The notes: generated from the sequence alone by a model not told the origin. A stretch of 64,000 nt of DNA from Gonocerus acuteangulatus (GCA_946811695.1 OX328130.1:74889398-74953397); one strand, 5' to 3'; positions 22,111-33,447 are shown, counted from the stretch's first letter. Numbers and translations: made by a program.

Positions 22111-23068
22111 AAAAAAAGTTTGGCCTCAAGGTTTGTCTGTACGGATCTAGCACACGATAAATTAATAAACCTCAAGACAGGGACTGCACAGTCCAGTTAT
22201 AGTAGACCCACTAAATGTGAAGCAAATATCCTCTTGTCAACACACATCAGACCTGGCCTGCACAGTCCCGGCCTCATTAGACTGTGCAGTTAATCTATTG
22301 GTTTTATCATTCAACTTCGATGAACTGTACAGTTCAACTCTGGCCTTGGACTGAGCAGTCCGAATCTTGTGATATTCCTCACCGCACATGGGCACCCTGA
22401 TAATTATATATTCAGGCTTGTTTCATACTGGCTCCTTCCGATGCAGAAACACCCCACTAAAATGCTAATAATCTCATGTCATTAGGACTTGATACAATGG
22501 ATGAAGAATCAATAACGCAAATTGCCTATTCCACACACACGTGCCTTTTAAGGATCTAAAGAATATATAATACCACCAGCGGTTAGGAAGAAAGGCTAAA
22601 AAGATGTTTTATTTAGAGTTTGAAAATAGCCTTTGACACGAGCAGACATTGTTATAGATCCGACAATCATACCGGTAAATTATGCACAAAGCAGAGCTTC
22701 ATTCACCCACCCATCGAATCCTTAAAGTATTCATACATCGATAGGAACAATCGACTTATCGAGTCACTCAAACCCTTTTCCCCGTCAGAGCATCATCAAA
22801 GGGAGAACGGATTGTCCCCTCCCCTTGTCAACCCCACTGGCCTGTCAACCCGTAATGCCCAATCACATCAAGGATTTAGATCAACAACAACCTTTCAATG
22901 ATAAGCCTAATCAATGCCTAATTCCATTTCCTCTCTTCTGACAAATCAACCTTTCAATCAAATAAATAATCATACACACCAGATAATGTGTATTCACGAT
23001 CAAAGCATTACACTGGCACACAAAATAAAAAAGTCGCATTTTCCAAAGATACTCTACATACTCTACAG
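22111..23068. other. No gene recognised
   Basis: Two frames of 93 and 113 codons (22620-22901, 22914-23255) have no recognisable domain. The second runs into the repeat at 23069. Repeated CTGCACAGTCC/GACTGTGCAG words occur at 22180-22360. Confidence 0.4.
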
Positions 23069-23715
23069 TCCGTTTCACTCCAGCACGTCAGGTTTAAGAG
23101 CATTTGAACGTAACATTTCGTATGAAGTCGTTAAAGAAGAAATAACTAGAGCTTCCATGGTTTTGAGGGCCGCTGAATTCGAATCCGAGGTCTGTTTCAC
23201 CACATCGCACACTCATCGGACAAATATGCTTATTTTGCAAAAAAGGAATTTGTAATAAAAAATTCATTTTTGCAGAATAGATATATTTGTCCTTGAAATT
23301 ACCTTGGTTATTGAGTGAAACAGACCTCGGATTCGAATTCAACGGCCCTCAAAACCACGGAAGCTCTAGTTATTTCTTCTTTAACGACTTCATACGAGAT
23401 TGGACCTTCGAATGCTCTTCTACCTGACGTGCTGGAGTGAAACGGACTCCGGATTCGGATTCAGCGACCCTCAAAACCACGGAAGCTCTAGTTATTTCTT
23501 CTTTAACGACTTCATACGAGATTGGACCTTCGAATGCTCTTATACCTGACGTGCTGGAGTGAAACGGACTCCGGATTCGGATTCAGCGACCCTCAAAACC
23601 ACGGAAGCTCTAGTTATTTCTTCTTTAAGGACTTCATACGAGATTGGACCTTCGAATGCTCTTATACCTGACGTGCTGGAGTGAAACGGACTCCGGATTC
23701 GGATTCAGCGTGTCG
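23069..23715. repeat. Inverted plus tandem 122-bp repeats next to Penelope element
   Basis: The unit begins GTGAAACGGACTCCGGATTC. It is repeated at 23314, 23437, 23559 and 23681 (period 122-123). A further copy at 23069-23203 is inverted, so the first two units form a hairpin with a loop of about 110 nt. The array ends where the Penelope reverse transcriptase begins. Penelope-like elements are known to form inverted and tandem arrangements, so this may be their flanking repeat, but that is inference. Confidence 0.85.
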
Positions 23716-23716
23716 A

Positions 23717-23974
23717 AATACATAAGAATATTCTTCGCCGACTCAGAAATTAGCCAAAAAATTGGTACATGTTTTCAACAGTTTATCCGTTTTTAGTCCT
23801 TCATATTCAATAAAAAATACCTCAGAATTAATATCAAAAATCAATAGTTCAAATATTAAATATCCAGAAAATAGGCTTTTGGCATCGTTTGATGTTAAAG
23901 ATATGTTTTCAAATATACCACCCAATGAAGTAATTCGCATTTGCAAACTATTATTTAAAAATCAGGAAGGTTAA
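23717..23974 (+). pseudogene. Penelope RT, motif A segment
   Basis: Encodes KLAKKLVHVFNSLSVF and later LLASFDVKDMFSNIP, the RT motif A region with its catalytic aspartate. The segment ends in a stop at 23972. Reading shifts by one base to give VNPIIAQEFINLLRLCLKQN, then YFKFQDC, and shifts back near 24046 into the main frame. Two opposite single-base frameshifts therefore separate this piece from the downstream frame. Confidence 0.8.
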
Positions 23975-24046
23975 TCCTATCATCGCACAAGAATTTATTA
24001 ATTTACTTAGGCTATGTTTAAAACAAAACTATTTTAAATTTCAAGA

Positions 24047-25180
24047 TTGTTTTATTCATTGGACAGTGGTCTAATTATGGGGTCAACGTTAAGCCCGTTA
24101 GCGGCAGAATTATTTATGGATTATTTTGAGCATGTATATATTTTATCGGATCGTAATCCTTTTCGAAAATTTATTGATTTTTGGGGCCGCTATGTTGACG
24201 ACATTATTGTTAGTTTTTCGGGCACACAGGATGACTTACAAGGCCTTCACGATTACATTAATAGCTGCCACCAAAGAATAAAATTTACCCTTGAATTGGA
24301 AAGTGAAGGCGGACTGAATTTCCTTGATGTGGAGATACGGAGGGATGGCGGTACCCATATTTTTGATATTTATAGGAAACCAACAGCCACTGATCTCCTC
24401 ATCCCGTCGGACTCTTTCCATCACCCACAATATAAAGTCTCTGGCCTAATCTTTATGATAGATCGACTCTTGAATGTTCCCTTGTCAGAGGAGAAGTTCA
24501 ACAGGGAATTAAATTACATTAAGCATTTGGCTATAGGTAACGGTTATAAATGTGATTTAGTCGATAAGCTCTTGGAAAGGCGCTATAGGAAAAAGATTAA
24601 GCGGGATTCAGAAGTGGAACAGGAGGGAGAGTTAGTAGGTAAAGGGGGTTACTTTTTGAGTATACCTTACCTTGGCCGAGTATCGGAAAGAGTTGGACGC
24701 ATGCTAAGAAAGGTAGGGGTGCAGACAGCACATAGGAGCAGGGGAACGTTGAAAAACCGGCTTCCAAAAACGAAGGATGTCATCCAGCCTCTGGACAAGT
24801 CGGGAATCTACCGAGTGTCGTGTACTTCCTGTGGGTCTTCGTATGTTGGTCAAAGTGGTAGAAAATTAAAAGTACGGATTAAAGAGCATTTGACCAGAAA
24901 TGATTCGGAGATGAGGAAACATGTACTTAAAGAAAACCATGACAAAGTTTTCCTCGACTGTGAAGTACTGGAGACATTGAGGAAGGGAAGAAAGATGGAC
25001 ATGGCAGAAAAGGTTTGGATTAAAATTGACGCTGTCTCGGAGAAGAATGTTAACATAAAAGGAGACGGTGGTACGTTGAAGCATGTTTCAACAGCAGCCC
25101 TACAGTCCCTCGCTGCTTTCCAAAGCCAGTCTAGGAGCAAGGCTCGGCTGAATAAGAGCCAATGCATGGTGGGTACTTAG
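24047..25180 (+). pseudogene. Penelope-like RT palm plus GIY-YIG endonuclease
   Basis: A 377-codon open frame, the longest in the window. It holds motif B (GLIMGSTLSPLAAELF, near residue 10), motif C YVDD (residues 49-52) and the thumb block GGLNFLDVEIRRDGGTHIF, IYRKPTATD. At about residue 250 the endonuclease starts: SGIYRVSCTSCGSSYVGQSG with RKLKVRIKEH after it, then a NDSEMRKHV...H region and an acidic E in DMAEKVWIKID. GIY, YVG and the arginine are all present, as is the CxxC typical of Penelope endonucleases. The enzyme would nick the target and reverse transcribe the element RNA. The upstream frameshifts and lost fingers domain make this copy inactive, but the intact C-terminal frame suggests it is fairly young. 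It is not a host gene. Confidence 0.9.
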
Positions 25181-25763
25181 CTTTCTCTCTAGTTTTTTCA
25201 TATGTTTTTCATATCATTGTATCCTATTTTAGACTTATTTATTCCTGCATGTGTGTTTGTGTGATAGAATGAAAGTATTTATTATTTATTGTTTGAATGT
25301 GTGTTTTAACTTTTTATTGACTTGACTTTTAAATAATTTGGACAAAATGGGGTTTTATGTTATTTTAATATGTAGTCTCAGGTTTTACGATTGTTTTTTG
25401 TTATAATTGTATTGTTATTTTAATCTGTTTTAAATTGAATCTGTTTTAATTATTGTATTGTGTCACAGGGCATTGAGTATGGGGCTAAGTCCCTGAAAAC
25501 GTTTTGCCAATAAAACACTTGTGGGAATTTTCGACCATTTTTTTCATCCTTGGAACATCAATTTTCCACCATCCAGCATGTTCCAACAATGAAGTTAAAG
25601 CAAATAGGCAAGAAAACGCTAAATGAATTCTTATGTAGTTAGTATACACATGTGGACCTCACTGTTCAGTAAAAGTAAAATAATCTCCGGTTTGGCTTCC
25701 CGTTCTTTCATAAGCACTTAGACGTATAAATATAGGATGATCGACGTCCCAGGTTTCCAAGAA

Positions 25764-26242
25764 GGTCATCCCATAAGTAATGTCGGTGGACTGTAGAATG
25801 TGTCGAACCAAGTTTTTCTGCTAGCTCTTCTACTGTTACAACAGGATTTTCTTCTACAGTAGCCTGCAGGAGTTGGTCGTCAAGATCTGTTGTTAGACCA
25901 GTACGAGGCTCGTCTTCAAGCTTGCGGTTTGCCGCTCGAAACCACCACTGCACTTGTCACTCACTAATGACATTTTCGCCACATATTTCTACAAGTTTTC
26001 GATAAGTTAAAGCAAAATTTTCTCCTTTTAACGAATTCCCAAAGCACAGCGTGGCTTAAGTGGTGTCTTGGGAAATCCATTTCAAATGAAAATTCTACGT
26101 AGAATAAATAAGCTTCACCAACCAAAACATGATAAATATATTTAATGCTATAATAAACGAAAATGTAAACAAAAATAAATTGAAAAGGAAGGAACATAAA
26201 CAGAGAGAATATTAAACAAGGACATTGCTTATGGGATGAACC
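25764..26242 (-). mobile_element. mariner MITE retaining the transposase HTH region
   Basis: Inverted ends of about 20 bp: GGTCATCCCATAAGTAATGT at 25764-25783, and its complement with a G/A change and one extra base at 26222-26242. In between, the minus strand encodes the mariner DNA-binding region: FVKRRKFCFNLSKTCRNMWR in a shifted frame of FGNSLKGENFALTYRKLVE, then ANRKLEDEPRTGLTTDLDD, QLLQATVEENPVVTVEELAE and KLGSTHSTVHRH. The catalytic D,D34D region is absent; the HTH runs directly into the terminal repeat. Three related copies occur (14540/17298 split, and 40643). Confidence 0.85.
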
Positions 26243-26353
26243 AACGGGATGAAACTTACCAATCTGAACCACTGGTATTTTGTGACCTGTAGGTTCTGAA
26301 AAGAAGACATTTCTGATCGGGACCTGCGGATTGCATTATCAAGCCAACGTTAT

Positions 26354-26391
26354 AAGCGTGTTTCCTCCCTATAGAAGGAGGAAACACGCTT
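26354..26391. other. Perfect 15-bp hairpin
   Basis: AAGCGTGTTTCCTCC and its complement flank an 8-nt loop (CTATAGAA). Related GGTTTCCTCCC words occur at about 16468 and 53869. Function unknown. The surrounding 26243-26707 shows nothing else. Confidence 0.7.
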
Positions 26392-26707
26392 AAAGGATTG
26401 AAGTTTATCCTAAATGTAGACGGGTAGATAGAAACATAGAGAATCGAGAGGATCCAACAGAGCATGAAACAATTTACTCTTCCCCGAGAGAAACTAGGTA
26501 TCTAATTAAAACTTCCCACTCGTCACAACCATCAGCTAGTTTCGTTAATTACTAAGCAACAATTAAAGCAAACCGTTTTAAAAAATAATTCCAAAATAAT
26601 TTTCCTAAATGTAAGGATTATTGAAGGAATTAATTAATACAAAATCGCTATAATCTTTCTTTTTTGGAATGAGGAAAATTTAATATATTTGAAGTTAAGG
26701 AATTGTC

Positions 26708-26882
26708 GGGATTCGGCTAAGAACAAAAATCAGATTTTCGGGAAAATATGTATTTCGTTAGGAGACCATGGAGAACATATCAGGACCTTGAAAGAGAAAG
26801 GGCGAATACCGAAATCCGAATGTTGGGAACAGAAACGTTCCAAATATATATTTCTCCGAAAATCTGTTCATAGCCGAATCCC
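26708..26882. mobile_element. MITE family with GGGATTCGGCTA ends, copy 1
   Basis: Inverted ends GGGATTCGGCTAAGAACA and its near complement, extending through CAGATTTTCGG and GAAATATA words, about 50 bp each side of a short centre. A second, longer copy lies at 56587-56894. Confidence 0.7.
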
Positions 26883-27204
26883 AACCATTCTTTGAATTCA
26901 TATCACTTCGAAGGCTAACATTTCATGTGTGAGTTGAAGCCAAAAGTTCCCATTCATGCTTTACGCCGGGCTTGATACATAAGCTTAACAACATAGAACG
27001 GCAAAATTAATCCGGCAAAGTAGACTGTACAGTAGTGCATTAAAGATAGTGTACTTGCCTGTGACGCATCCATAATATAATCAAGAAAGGATGGAGTAGT
27101 CATTACCCGTCTTCGGATTGGACACTCAAGCCTAATTCACTGTTATTTATGTCAAAAGGGCACCCAGCAAAATGCTCTAAATGTAGCACTCTCATAACTA
27201 TTGA
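26883..27204. other. No gene recognised
   Basis: AT-rich spacer between a MITE and the 46-bp minisatellite. Confidence 0.4.
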
Positions 27205-27880
27205 AAGCGAGAAAGTTATGCGGAAGGCACCCAAACATGCATACTATCAAACCAAGGAAGCTCTACAGGAAGACATCCAAACATACATATTATCAAAGCA
27301 CAAGGAAGCTATGCAGAAGGACGCCCAAATATGCATAATACCAAAGCAAGAATGCTATGCAGAAGGACGCCCAAATATGCATAATACCAAAGCAAGAATG
27401 CTATGCAGAAGGACACCCAAACATACATATCGTCGCTACAAATGCAAAGTATCGAATATGAAAATTACCACTTTTCAGAGTGGAAAAGCATTTATTCATA
27501 AGTTTTTTTTGGACAGTCAAATATTCGGCAGATTTGACCTTTTGATAGTGGAATACTTTAAATTTAATAGAGTGATCTAAGATTCAAGAATTTGCCTTAC
27601 ATAAGTCCAGCAGAAATTAGTAAAGATTGACAATGAAAGATGCATTTTTTTCACATTCGTTACTTTGCATTTGTATCGACGATATTATCAAAGCACAAGA
27701 ATGCTATGCAGAAGGACACCCAAATATGCACACCATCAAACCAATTAAGGTATGCAGAAAGGCACCCAAACATACATATTATCAAACCAAGGAAGCTAGG
27801 CAGAATGGCACCATAAAATACAAACCACAAGACCAAGCTAGTTATGCAGAAAAGCACCCAAACATGCATACCATCAGAAC
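27205..27880 (+). repeat. Degenerate 46-bp minisatellite
   Basis: Units read GCTATGCAGAAGGACGCCCA, AATATGCATAATACCAAAG, CAAGAA (unit starts 27308, 27354, 27400) with many variants. A MITE at 27431-27681 splits the array. The 143- and 123-codon frames across it come from the repeat and the MITE. Confidence 0.85.
27427..27685. mobile_element. MITE, ATAT target family, copy 2
   Basis: Element 27431-27681 (251 bp), inverted relative to 13817-14066. ATAT flanks it at 27427-27430 and 27682-27685. Removing it with one ATAT restores a minisatellite unit identical to the neighbouring AAACATACATATTATCAAAG, so the 4-bp duplication is supported by an in-array empty site. Confidence 0.85.
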
Positions 27881-27998
27881 AAGGGAGCTATTTGAAGGTT
27901 ACTGGCGGGAAATGAAGGTAGAATGTTTGGCTAATGTCTCGGGCATTGAGTCAAGAAATGGCGTGAGGGATAACATACAGATCAACCTATCTATCTAG

Positions 27999-28969
27999 CA
28001 AATAGGACAGGGATATATATTTAGGAGGGTCTATGCTTTCAAAACATTGTAAGGAAGAGCTGCAAAAGCGTAGCACATTCCACTGAAAAGCTATTACTAA
28101 TTCAATAATTATATAACATTTATTTTGTATTTATTAGAAGTAGGTGACTTTTTATCTACTTCCATTTGTCCAATTGTGCATTTTCTCGTTAGTTTCAAAT
28201 GCTTATAGAAGTAGTATAAGTCCATCTATGGATGGAAATAAAACATTACGGTCGCTAAGGGAAGATTAATGAGCCCCACACTCCAGAACAAACCGATTAA
28301 CCTACTCGGCCTTTATTTTTCTTATGCAACTCGGTATCGCGGTAACAAACGAGAAGTTCAGAAATATTCTCTCTCTAGATATATATAGAACCCTCCTCAC
28401 TCTGAAAAAACCATACTTTCATATTAGGAAACTATTACAAAAAGTGATTTTTTCCAGGACTCCAGATTTACCTCTTTAAATAGATGTGGACTTGCTGATT
28501 GAAAATGGCTTTAGGTTCGAGCTGAATGTGGTGATTGGTAAAGGCGGATATAGCAATTAGCCATCCGATGACAACAATCCATGAGGACTAGTTACTGATT
28601 GAAGACAATGGATTGGTATTGAACAGCGGATTGGACAAGACAAGATGGCTGAACTAGTAACAGTGCTGAATAGGCAATACAATAGTAGTGCTTAACACGT
28701 CACCCCTATCCCTGCACAACTCCAACATACAGTAAACAGATTCACTCGGCTCATACAATCAATGTCATGTCCTCCTACAGTCAGGACCATTATACTCAAA
28801 CTCTACAGAGAAATTATATCAACAAGGGTGATATTACGCGTTCTTATACGATAGGAACTGCATCATCTTAGTGCGTTTCCGTTCTCCCTATTGCCACTTG
28901 GTTAATGTTTTGTCTTAATAATTCGTGAAAAATGAAAACCTATGTAAAAATATAAAACTAAATCTCAAA
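27999..28969. other. No gene recognised
   Basis: No coding domain. CATCATCTTAGTGCGTTTCC at about 28862 is a short word also found near 19460 (inverted), 45240 and 53055. Confidence 0.4.
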
Positions 28970-29358
28970 ACAGAGCAAGATCATAGGAGCCACAGCAGGA
29001 AACTTACAGTATCCTAATCAGAGCAAGATCATAGGAGCCACAGCAGGAAACTTACAGTATCCTAATCAGAGCAAGATCATAGGAGCCACAGCAGGAAACT
29101 TACAGTATCCTAATCAGAGCAAGATCATAGGAGCCACAGCAGGAAACTTACAGTATCCTAATCAGAGCAAGATCATAGGAGCCACAGCAGGAAACTTATA
29201 GTATCCTAATCAGAGCAAGAACATAGGAGCCACAGCAGGAAACTTACAGTATCCTAATCAGAGCAAGATCATAGGAGCCACAGCAGGAAACTTACAGTAT
29301 CCTAATCAGAGCAAGATCATAGGAGCCACAGCAGGAAACTTACAGTATCCTAATCAGA
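28970..29358 (+). repeat. 48-bp minisatellite, 8 units
   Basis: Unit AGAGCAAGATCATAGGAGCC, ACAGCAGGAAACTTACAGTA, TCCTAATC. Eight copies starting at 28971 with period 48 are identical except for two substitutions (GATC to GAAC, TACAG to TATAG). Confidence 0.97.
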
Positions 29359-29684
29359 AATTCACAAATTTAAGAATCGATTTCTCCGAATGGTATCGCT
29401 CTATCAAAAATCGGACGGAGCAAGGTTCATTATCTCAAATAATTTCAATACAACACTAAATCTTAATAAGAGCAATTTAAGAAACTTAGAACTAAGAAAA
29501 ATAAAAAATAAAAATCTTACGAACGGTTGTCTTATGCCTGCCACTTACCTGCAACAAAAAATAAAAAGTTAAATTTTTAAAGAAAACAAATTTCAATGTT
29601 ATTTTTGAATAATTACCTTATTCTGCATAAGTTCTTGACTATGGTTACTCTTACAAATATGATCAATAACAAAGTTAATGAATT

Positions 29685-29880
29685 ATGTGTAGGTACTTAA
29701 TTAAAGCTATGTAGTTAATTAACTGTATCTATGTAGTTAACTAACTGTATCTAAATAACTAATTAATACGATGTAGGTGATAAGCTGTATCAACATTGTT
29801 GATCAACTGTATCTATGTAGTTAATTAGCTGTATCTCCATAGTTGATTAACTGTATTTTCGTGGGTTAATAGTATCGTTG
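29685..29880 (+). repeat. Degenerate repeat of about 24 bp
   Basis: Variants of CTGTATCTATGTAGTTAATT repeat about eight times with drift. Confidence 0.75.
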
Positions 29881-29936
29881 TAGATAACAACTGCCATACA
29901 AAAAAAAAAGTTCAGACCAAGAGTGAAGTTGAGTAA

Positions 29937-31676
29937 ATGTCCAGAATAAGTGGGTTTTGTATACCAGTTTGTGATGATACATACAGTCCAGGCAACGAAT
30001 GCTTGAAAACGGCTATAGGTGGAAATTTTTGGAACACAATTTTTGACTTCGTAACTTTGTTTGGGCTGGATAGGAGGTGGACATATCAAAAGTCCTCACC
30101 CGTAGCCTTTGTGCCGGGGGGTGGGGGTTAGAAGTTACCGTTTTTCGAGTTTTAACTTATATCTCGGAAACCCTGCGTCCTAGCGACATGCCAATTCTAT
30201 AACAAATGAAAACTGATTAAATATGGTACAAGTTCTATTCAATAAAGTTTTTCCAGATATCTTTAGTTTTCGAAATATCCGCTCTTGAATGTCTGTCATT
30301 TTGGGAAAAAATACACTTTATGCTCTTTTTGACCGGATAACTCTTCAGCGATGTTACAAAAAAATAAATGCCGTTTACTGGGTTGTAGAGCATTACATTC
30401 CCTTCAAGAATATATATAACTTCACTATTTTATGTATTTTCCTTCAAACGTGAAAACAGTTTTAGTGTTCATCGTGATATCTGGCGACAACTGTCGATCA
30501 ATGAACCCTTCAATTTCTCACCATTTCCAGTCAATGTATTGTCCAAAATATACTCCATTATGTAAATATAGTGAGTACTGGACGTATAAATAGCTCAAAA
30601 TGTATAATTTTGTGCCCACAGACCAATTCACACTCATTTAGATAAGATCTTGTTCATTATATTGGCAATGGTTTTGCTAAGACCATGTGAGTGCGTATAT
30701 AACGTTTGAAGGAAAATACATAAAATAGTAAAGTAATATATATTATTGAAGCGAATGGAATGCTCTACAACCCTATAACCGACATTTATTTTTTGGGCTC
30801 ATCGTTGAAGAAATATCCAGTCGAGAATAGAATATACGGTCGAGAGAAGTGTGTTTTTTCCCAAAATGACAGACAATGAAGAGCGGATATTTCGAAAACT
30901 AAAGATATCTCGAAAAACTTTATTGAATAGAAGTTGTAGCATATTTAATCAGCTTTCATTTGTTATAGAATGGTCATGTCACTAGGACGCAGGGTTTCCG
31001 AGATATAAGTGAAAACCCGAAAAATGGGACCTTCTAAACCCCCCCTCCCTCCCGGCACTAAGGTTACGGGCGAGGACTTTTGATATGTTGACCTCCTAAC
31101 TAGCCGAAACAAAGTTATGAAGTGAAATATTGTGTTCCAAACATTTCCATCTATAAATCTTAGTTCCTGGACTATTAGTCGCTAAATTTCAGATTTCACG
31201 ATGAACACTGAAATTATTTTTACGTTTGAAGGAAAATACATAAAATAGTAAAGTAATATATATTATCGAAGGGAATGCAATAATTTGCATCCCTATAACC
31301 GTTATTTATTTTTTGGGTGCATCGTTGAAGAGTTATCCGGTCAAAACGGGGAAAAAATATGCGGCAAAAGTGTTTTTCCCAAAAATGACAGAATTTTAAG
31401 AGCGGATTTTTAGAAAAACTAAAGATATCTCGAAAAACTTTAATGAATAGAACTTGTAGGAAATTAAATCAGCTTTCATTTGTAATAGAATAGTCATGTC
31501 GCTAGGACGCAGGGTTTCCTAGATATAAGTGAAAAACCGAAAAATGGTACCTTCTACCCCCCCTCCCCCCCCCCCCGGCACAAAGGTTACGGGTGAGGAC
31601 TTTTGATATGGTCACCTTCTATCCAGCCCAAACAAAGTTATGAAGTCAAAAATTGTGTTCCAAAAATTTCCATCTA
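29937..31676. repeat. Three 455-bp units: one inverted, two direct
   Basis: Units at about 30027-30452 (minus), 30697-31156 (plus) and 31226-31676 (plus) share GTTTGAAGGAAAATACATAA, AAAGATATCTCGAAAAACTT, GGACGCAGGGTTTCC and AACAAAGTTATGAAGT blocks. The first two face each other across 244 nt; the second and third are direct copies separated by 69 nt. CCCCC tracts of different length lie in each. No protein. The family is unclassified. Confidence 0.85.
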
Positions 31677-32204
31677 TTCGATGCCAAGTAGGGGAGCAGT
31701 TGGTCCTGTTCTGTCTCTACCGTAAATTGTAGTCTTGGATGATAAGAATTGAAGCAGTCTAGTATGTCTGTTAGTCTATCGGGGTTTATTATTAACAGGA
31801 GGTCATCTACACATTTGCAAATGAAAGATATGTCCTGGGGGAACAGAGGGACGAGAGTGTAAGTAAGTCGGTGAGAAGGATGGAAGATAAGTCTGGAGCA
31901 AGACAATTTCCCTTGCTAACCCTTCAATTTGTTGGTAAAATTGTCCTTTGTATTTAAAAAAAAAAAAAAAAACGCTGTTGACGCATAATTTGAGGCTGTC
32001 AACCAAATATTCAAACGATAAGGGGCTGTGCGGTTCTATAGAAGACCAATGATTTTGGATTATTTCTAACGTTTTAGTTAGAGGGAGGTCGGTAAAAAGG
32101 GAGGTTAAACGACAGATCCAGGAGCTATCACTCATCCACTCATGCTCCGCTTTAGGAACACCATCAATAATATTAAATACTTTAACTTGTTCAATGGAGG
32201 TCAA
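31677..32204 (-). pseudogene. Second Penelope-like RT fragment
   Basis: The minus strand reads SLFTDLPLTKTLEIIQNHWS, then EYLVDSLKLCVNS, KYKGQFYQQIEGLA. In another frame it reads FICKCVDDLLLIINPDRLTD, ILDCFNSYHPRLQFTVETEQ. These are Penelope RT motifs A (LFTxxPLxKxLxII), the FYQQxxGLxMG motif B start, and motif C with CVDD for YVDD. A run of 18 T/A (31957-31974) encodes a phenylalanine tract inside the domain and probably caused a shift. It is clearly a different subfamily from 24047-25180 and is broken. It abuts the 455-bp repeat at its downstream end. Confidence 0.8.
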
Positions 32205-32998
32205 AAGAGTAGAAAACTTCTGCCGCGGTGATCGCTCAGAACATCATATTGATTAGGTTCCTGAAAATGGAGTTAAAGGCCCTGAAATGTTCATTAGTCC
32301 ATGTTCACAATGTTGATCTTAGTGAAACCAGAACACGCGATGGAATTGAATTATTCAAAGAAAACTTTGATGACCGAATCACTTTAAGAAACACTAATGG
32401 CCTTGTTATTCGTGGATCATGCAATTGGGTACCAAGGAGGTTACAAATACGTTCAATGCGTTCATACAAATGTAAAAACTGTCAATATATGTTTAAAAAA
32501 ATACCCAGCCGGAGAAGGTTGAAAAGTGTATACAATGGATTAGATTAAGTACCTTAAAATCGGGTCATATTAGTACAGTGTGTTGAAATTGCTACAAACC
32601 TACACTGCTTATATATTTGTCTGTTCGCACTCTCAAAACTCGACCCTTTAGTGTCAGTTAAATGAAAATATCCCTGCAGGTTGTGGTCCTTGTACCAATT
32701 TCACAACACTACTAATATGGCACTACGAATATGATTTACGGTAATGGCTAAACATTTTTTGTTGACACTTTTAAATGTTTCCAAATAGTGCTTATTCAAT
32801 TTGTTGGTGACGAATACTTAGAAACTGATTATGCTGTTATCAAAGCTAACTCACCTGTCTCAAGGGAATCAAATTAACTGAAATAACAAGAACGTGTTTA
32901 ACTATTTTATCCTTGTACAAAGCCGAAAAAAAATATTCAAGTATTTTCTGTACAGTTCCGTTATCTTTTCTCGGCACATCTGCATCCAGGGTGCGATT
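32205..32998. other. No gene recognised
   Basis: A 106-codon frame at 32228-32548 contains CKNCQYMFKK but no domain I can name. It may be an old element remnant. Confidence 0.35.
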
Positions 32999-33447
32999 TT
33001 GGCCAAGTGGTAGAGCGCTGGATGTTATGGAGGACCACAGTTCAAAACTCGGAACACAACTCAACAACAAAGCTAGCTCCAGGGTCGGAGCCAGGGATCC
33101 AGGCCGTTCCTAGGGGTACAAATCCTTTCGGCCGGGCGCAAATTGAGCGCAGGCGTAGCAGAGGGCCTGCAGAGACGCAAATTCCCATCTCAACAAAGTG
33201 CCTAGTTCCAATGAACGTGGATGCTGCGTTACGTGTGCTAAACTTTGAGTCCGAATCTAACGAAGAATGCAGAACACCATGCATTTTTTGGCGTAAGTAA
33301 TGTTTTATTTATTTTTGTTGTCTGTTTTAGATGTTAGTTTCCTTTTTATTTAATTTTAATATTTTATATTGACGTTTAAAAACTTTGTCGCCTAAATTGC
33401 GGAACTCTATCAATTAAAACTTTAAAAAAAAAAAAAAAAAAAAAAAA
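32999..33447 (+). mobile_element. Candidate tRNA-headed SINE with poly-A
   Basis: TGGCCAAGTGGTAGAGCGCT resembles a tRNA A-box region and AGTTCAAAACTC, about 40 nt on, a B box. A body of about 350 nt follows, ending in about 24 A (33424-33447). No target duplication was recognised. Its tail differs from the other SINEs here. Confidence 0.45.

Larger units (their letters stand above)
23709..25540 (+). mobile_element. Penelope-like element, 5'-truncated
   Basis: Contains the RT palm and a C-terminal GIY-YIG endonuclease in the order typical of Penelope-like elements. The 3' end at about 25480-25520 reads GGGCTAAGTCCCTGAAAACG, TTTTGCC, AATAAAAC. The 5' RT fingers are missing, and the element starts directly after the 122-bp repeats. 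Confidence 0.9.

Noticed and set aside
22620..23255. Two frames of 93 and 113 codons as a gene
   Set aside because: No domain, and the second is partly made of the 122-bp repeat.
25470..25520. Hammerhead ribozyme at the Penelope 3' end
   Set aside because: CCCTGAAAACG lacks the second stem between CTGA and AAAC. At most it is a decayed remnant.
32228..32548. 106-codon frame with CKNCQYMFKK
   Set aside because: No family recognised and no supporting context. Kept only as a note.
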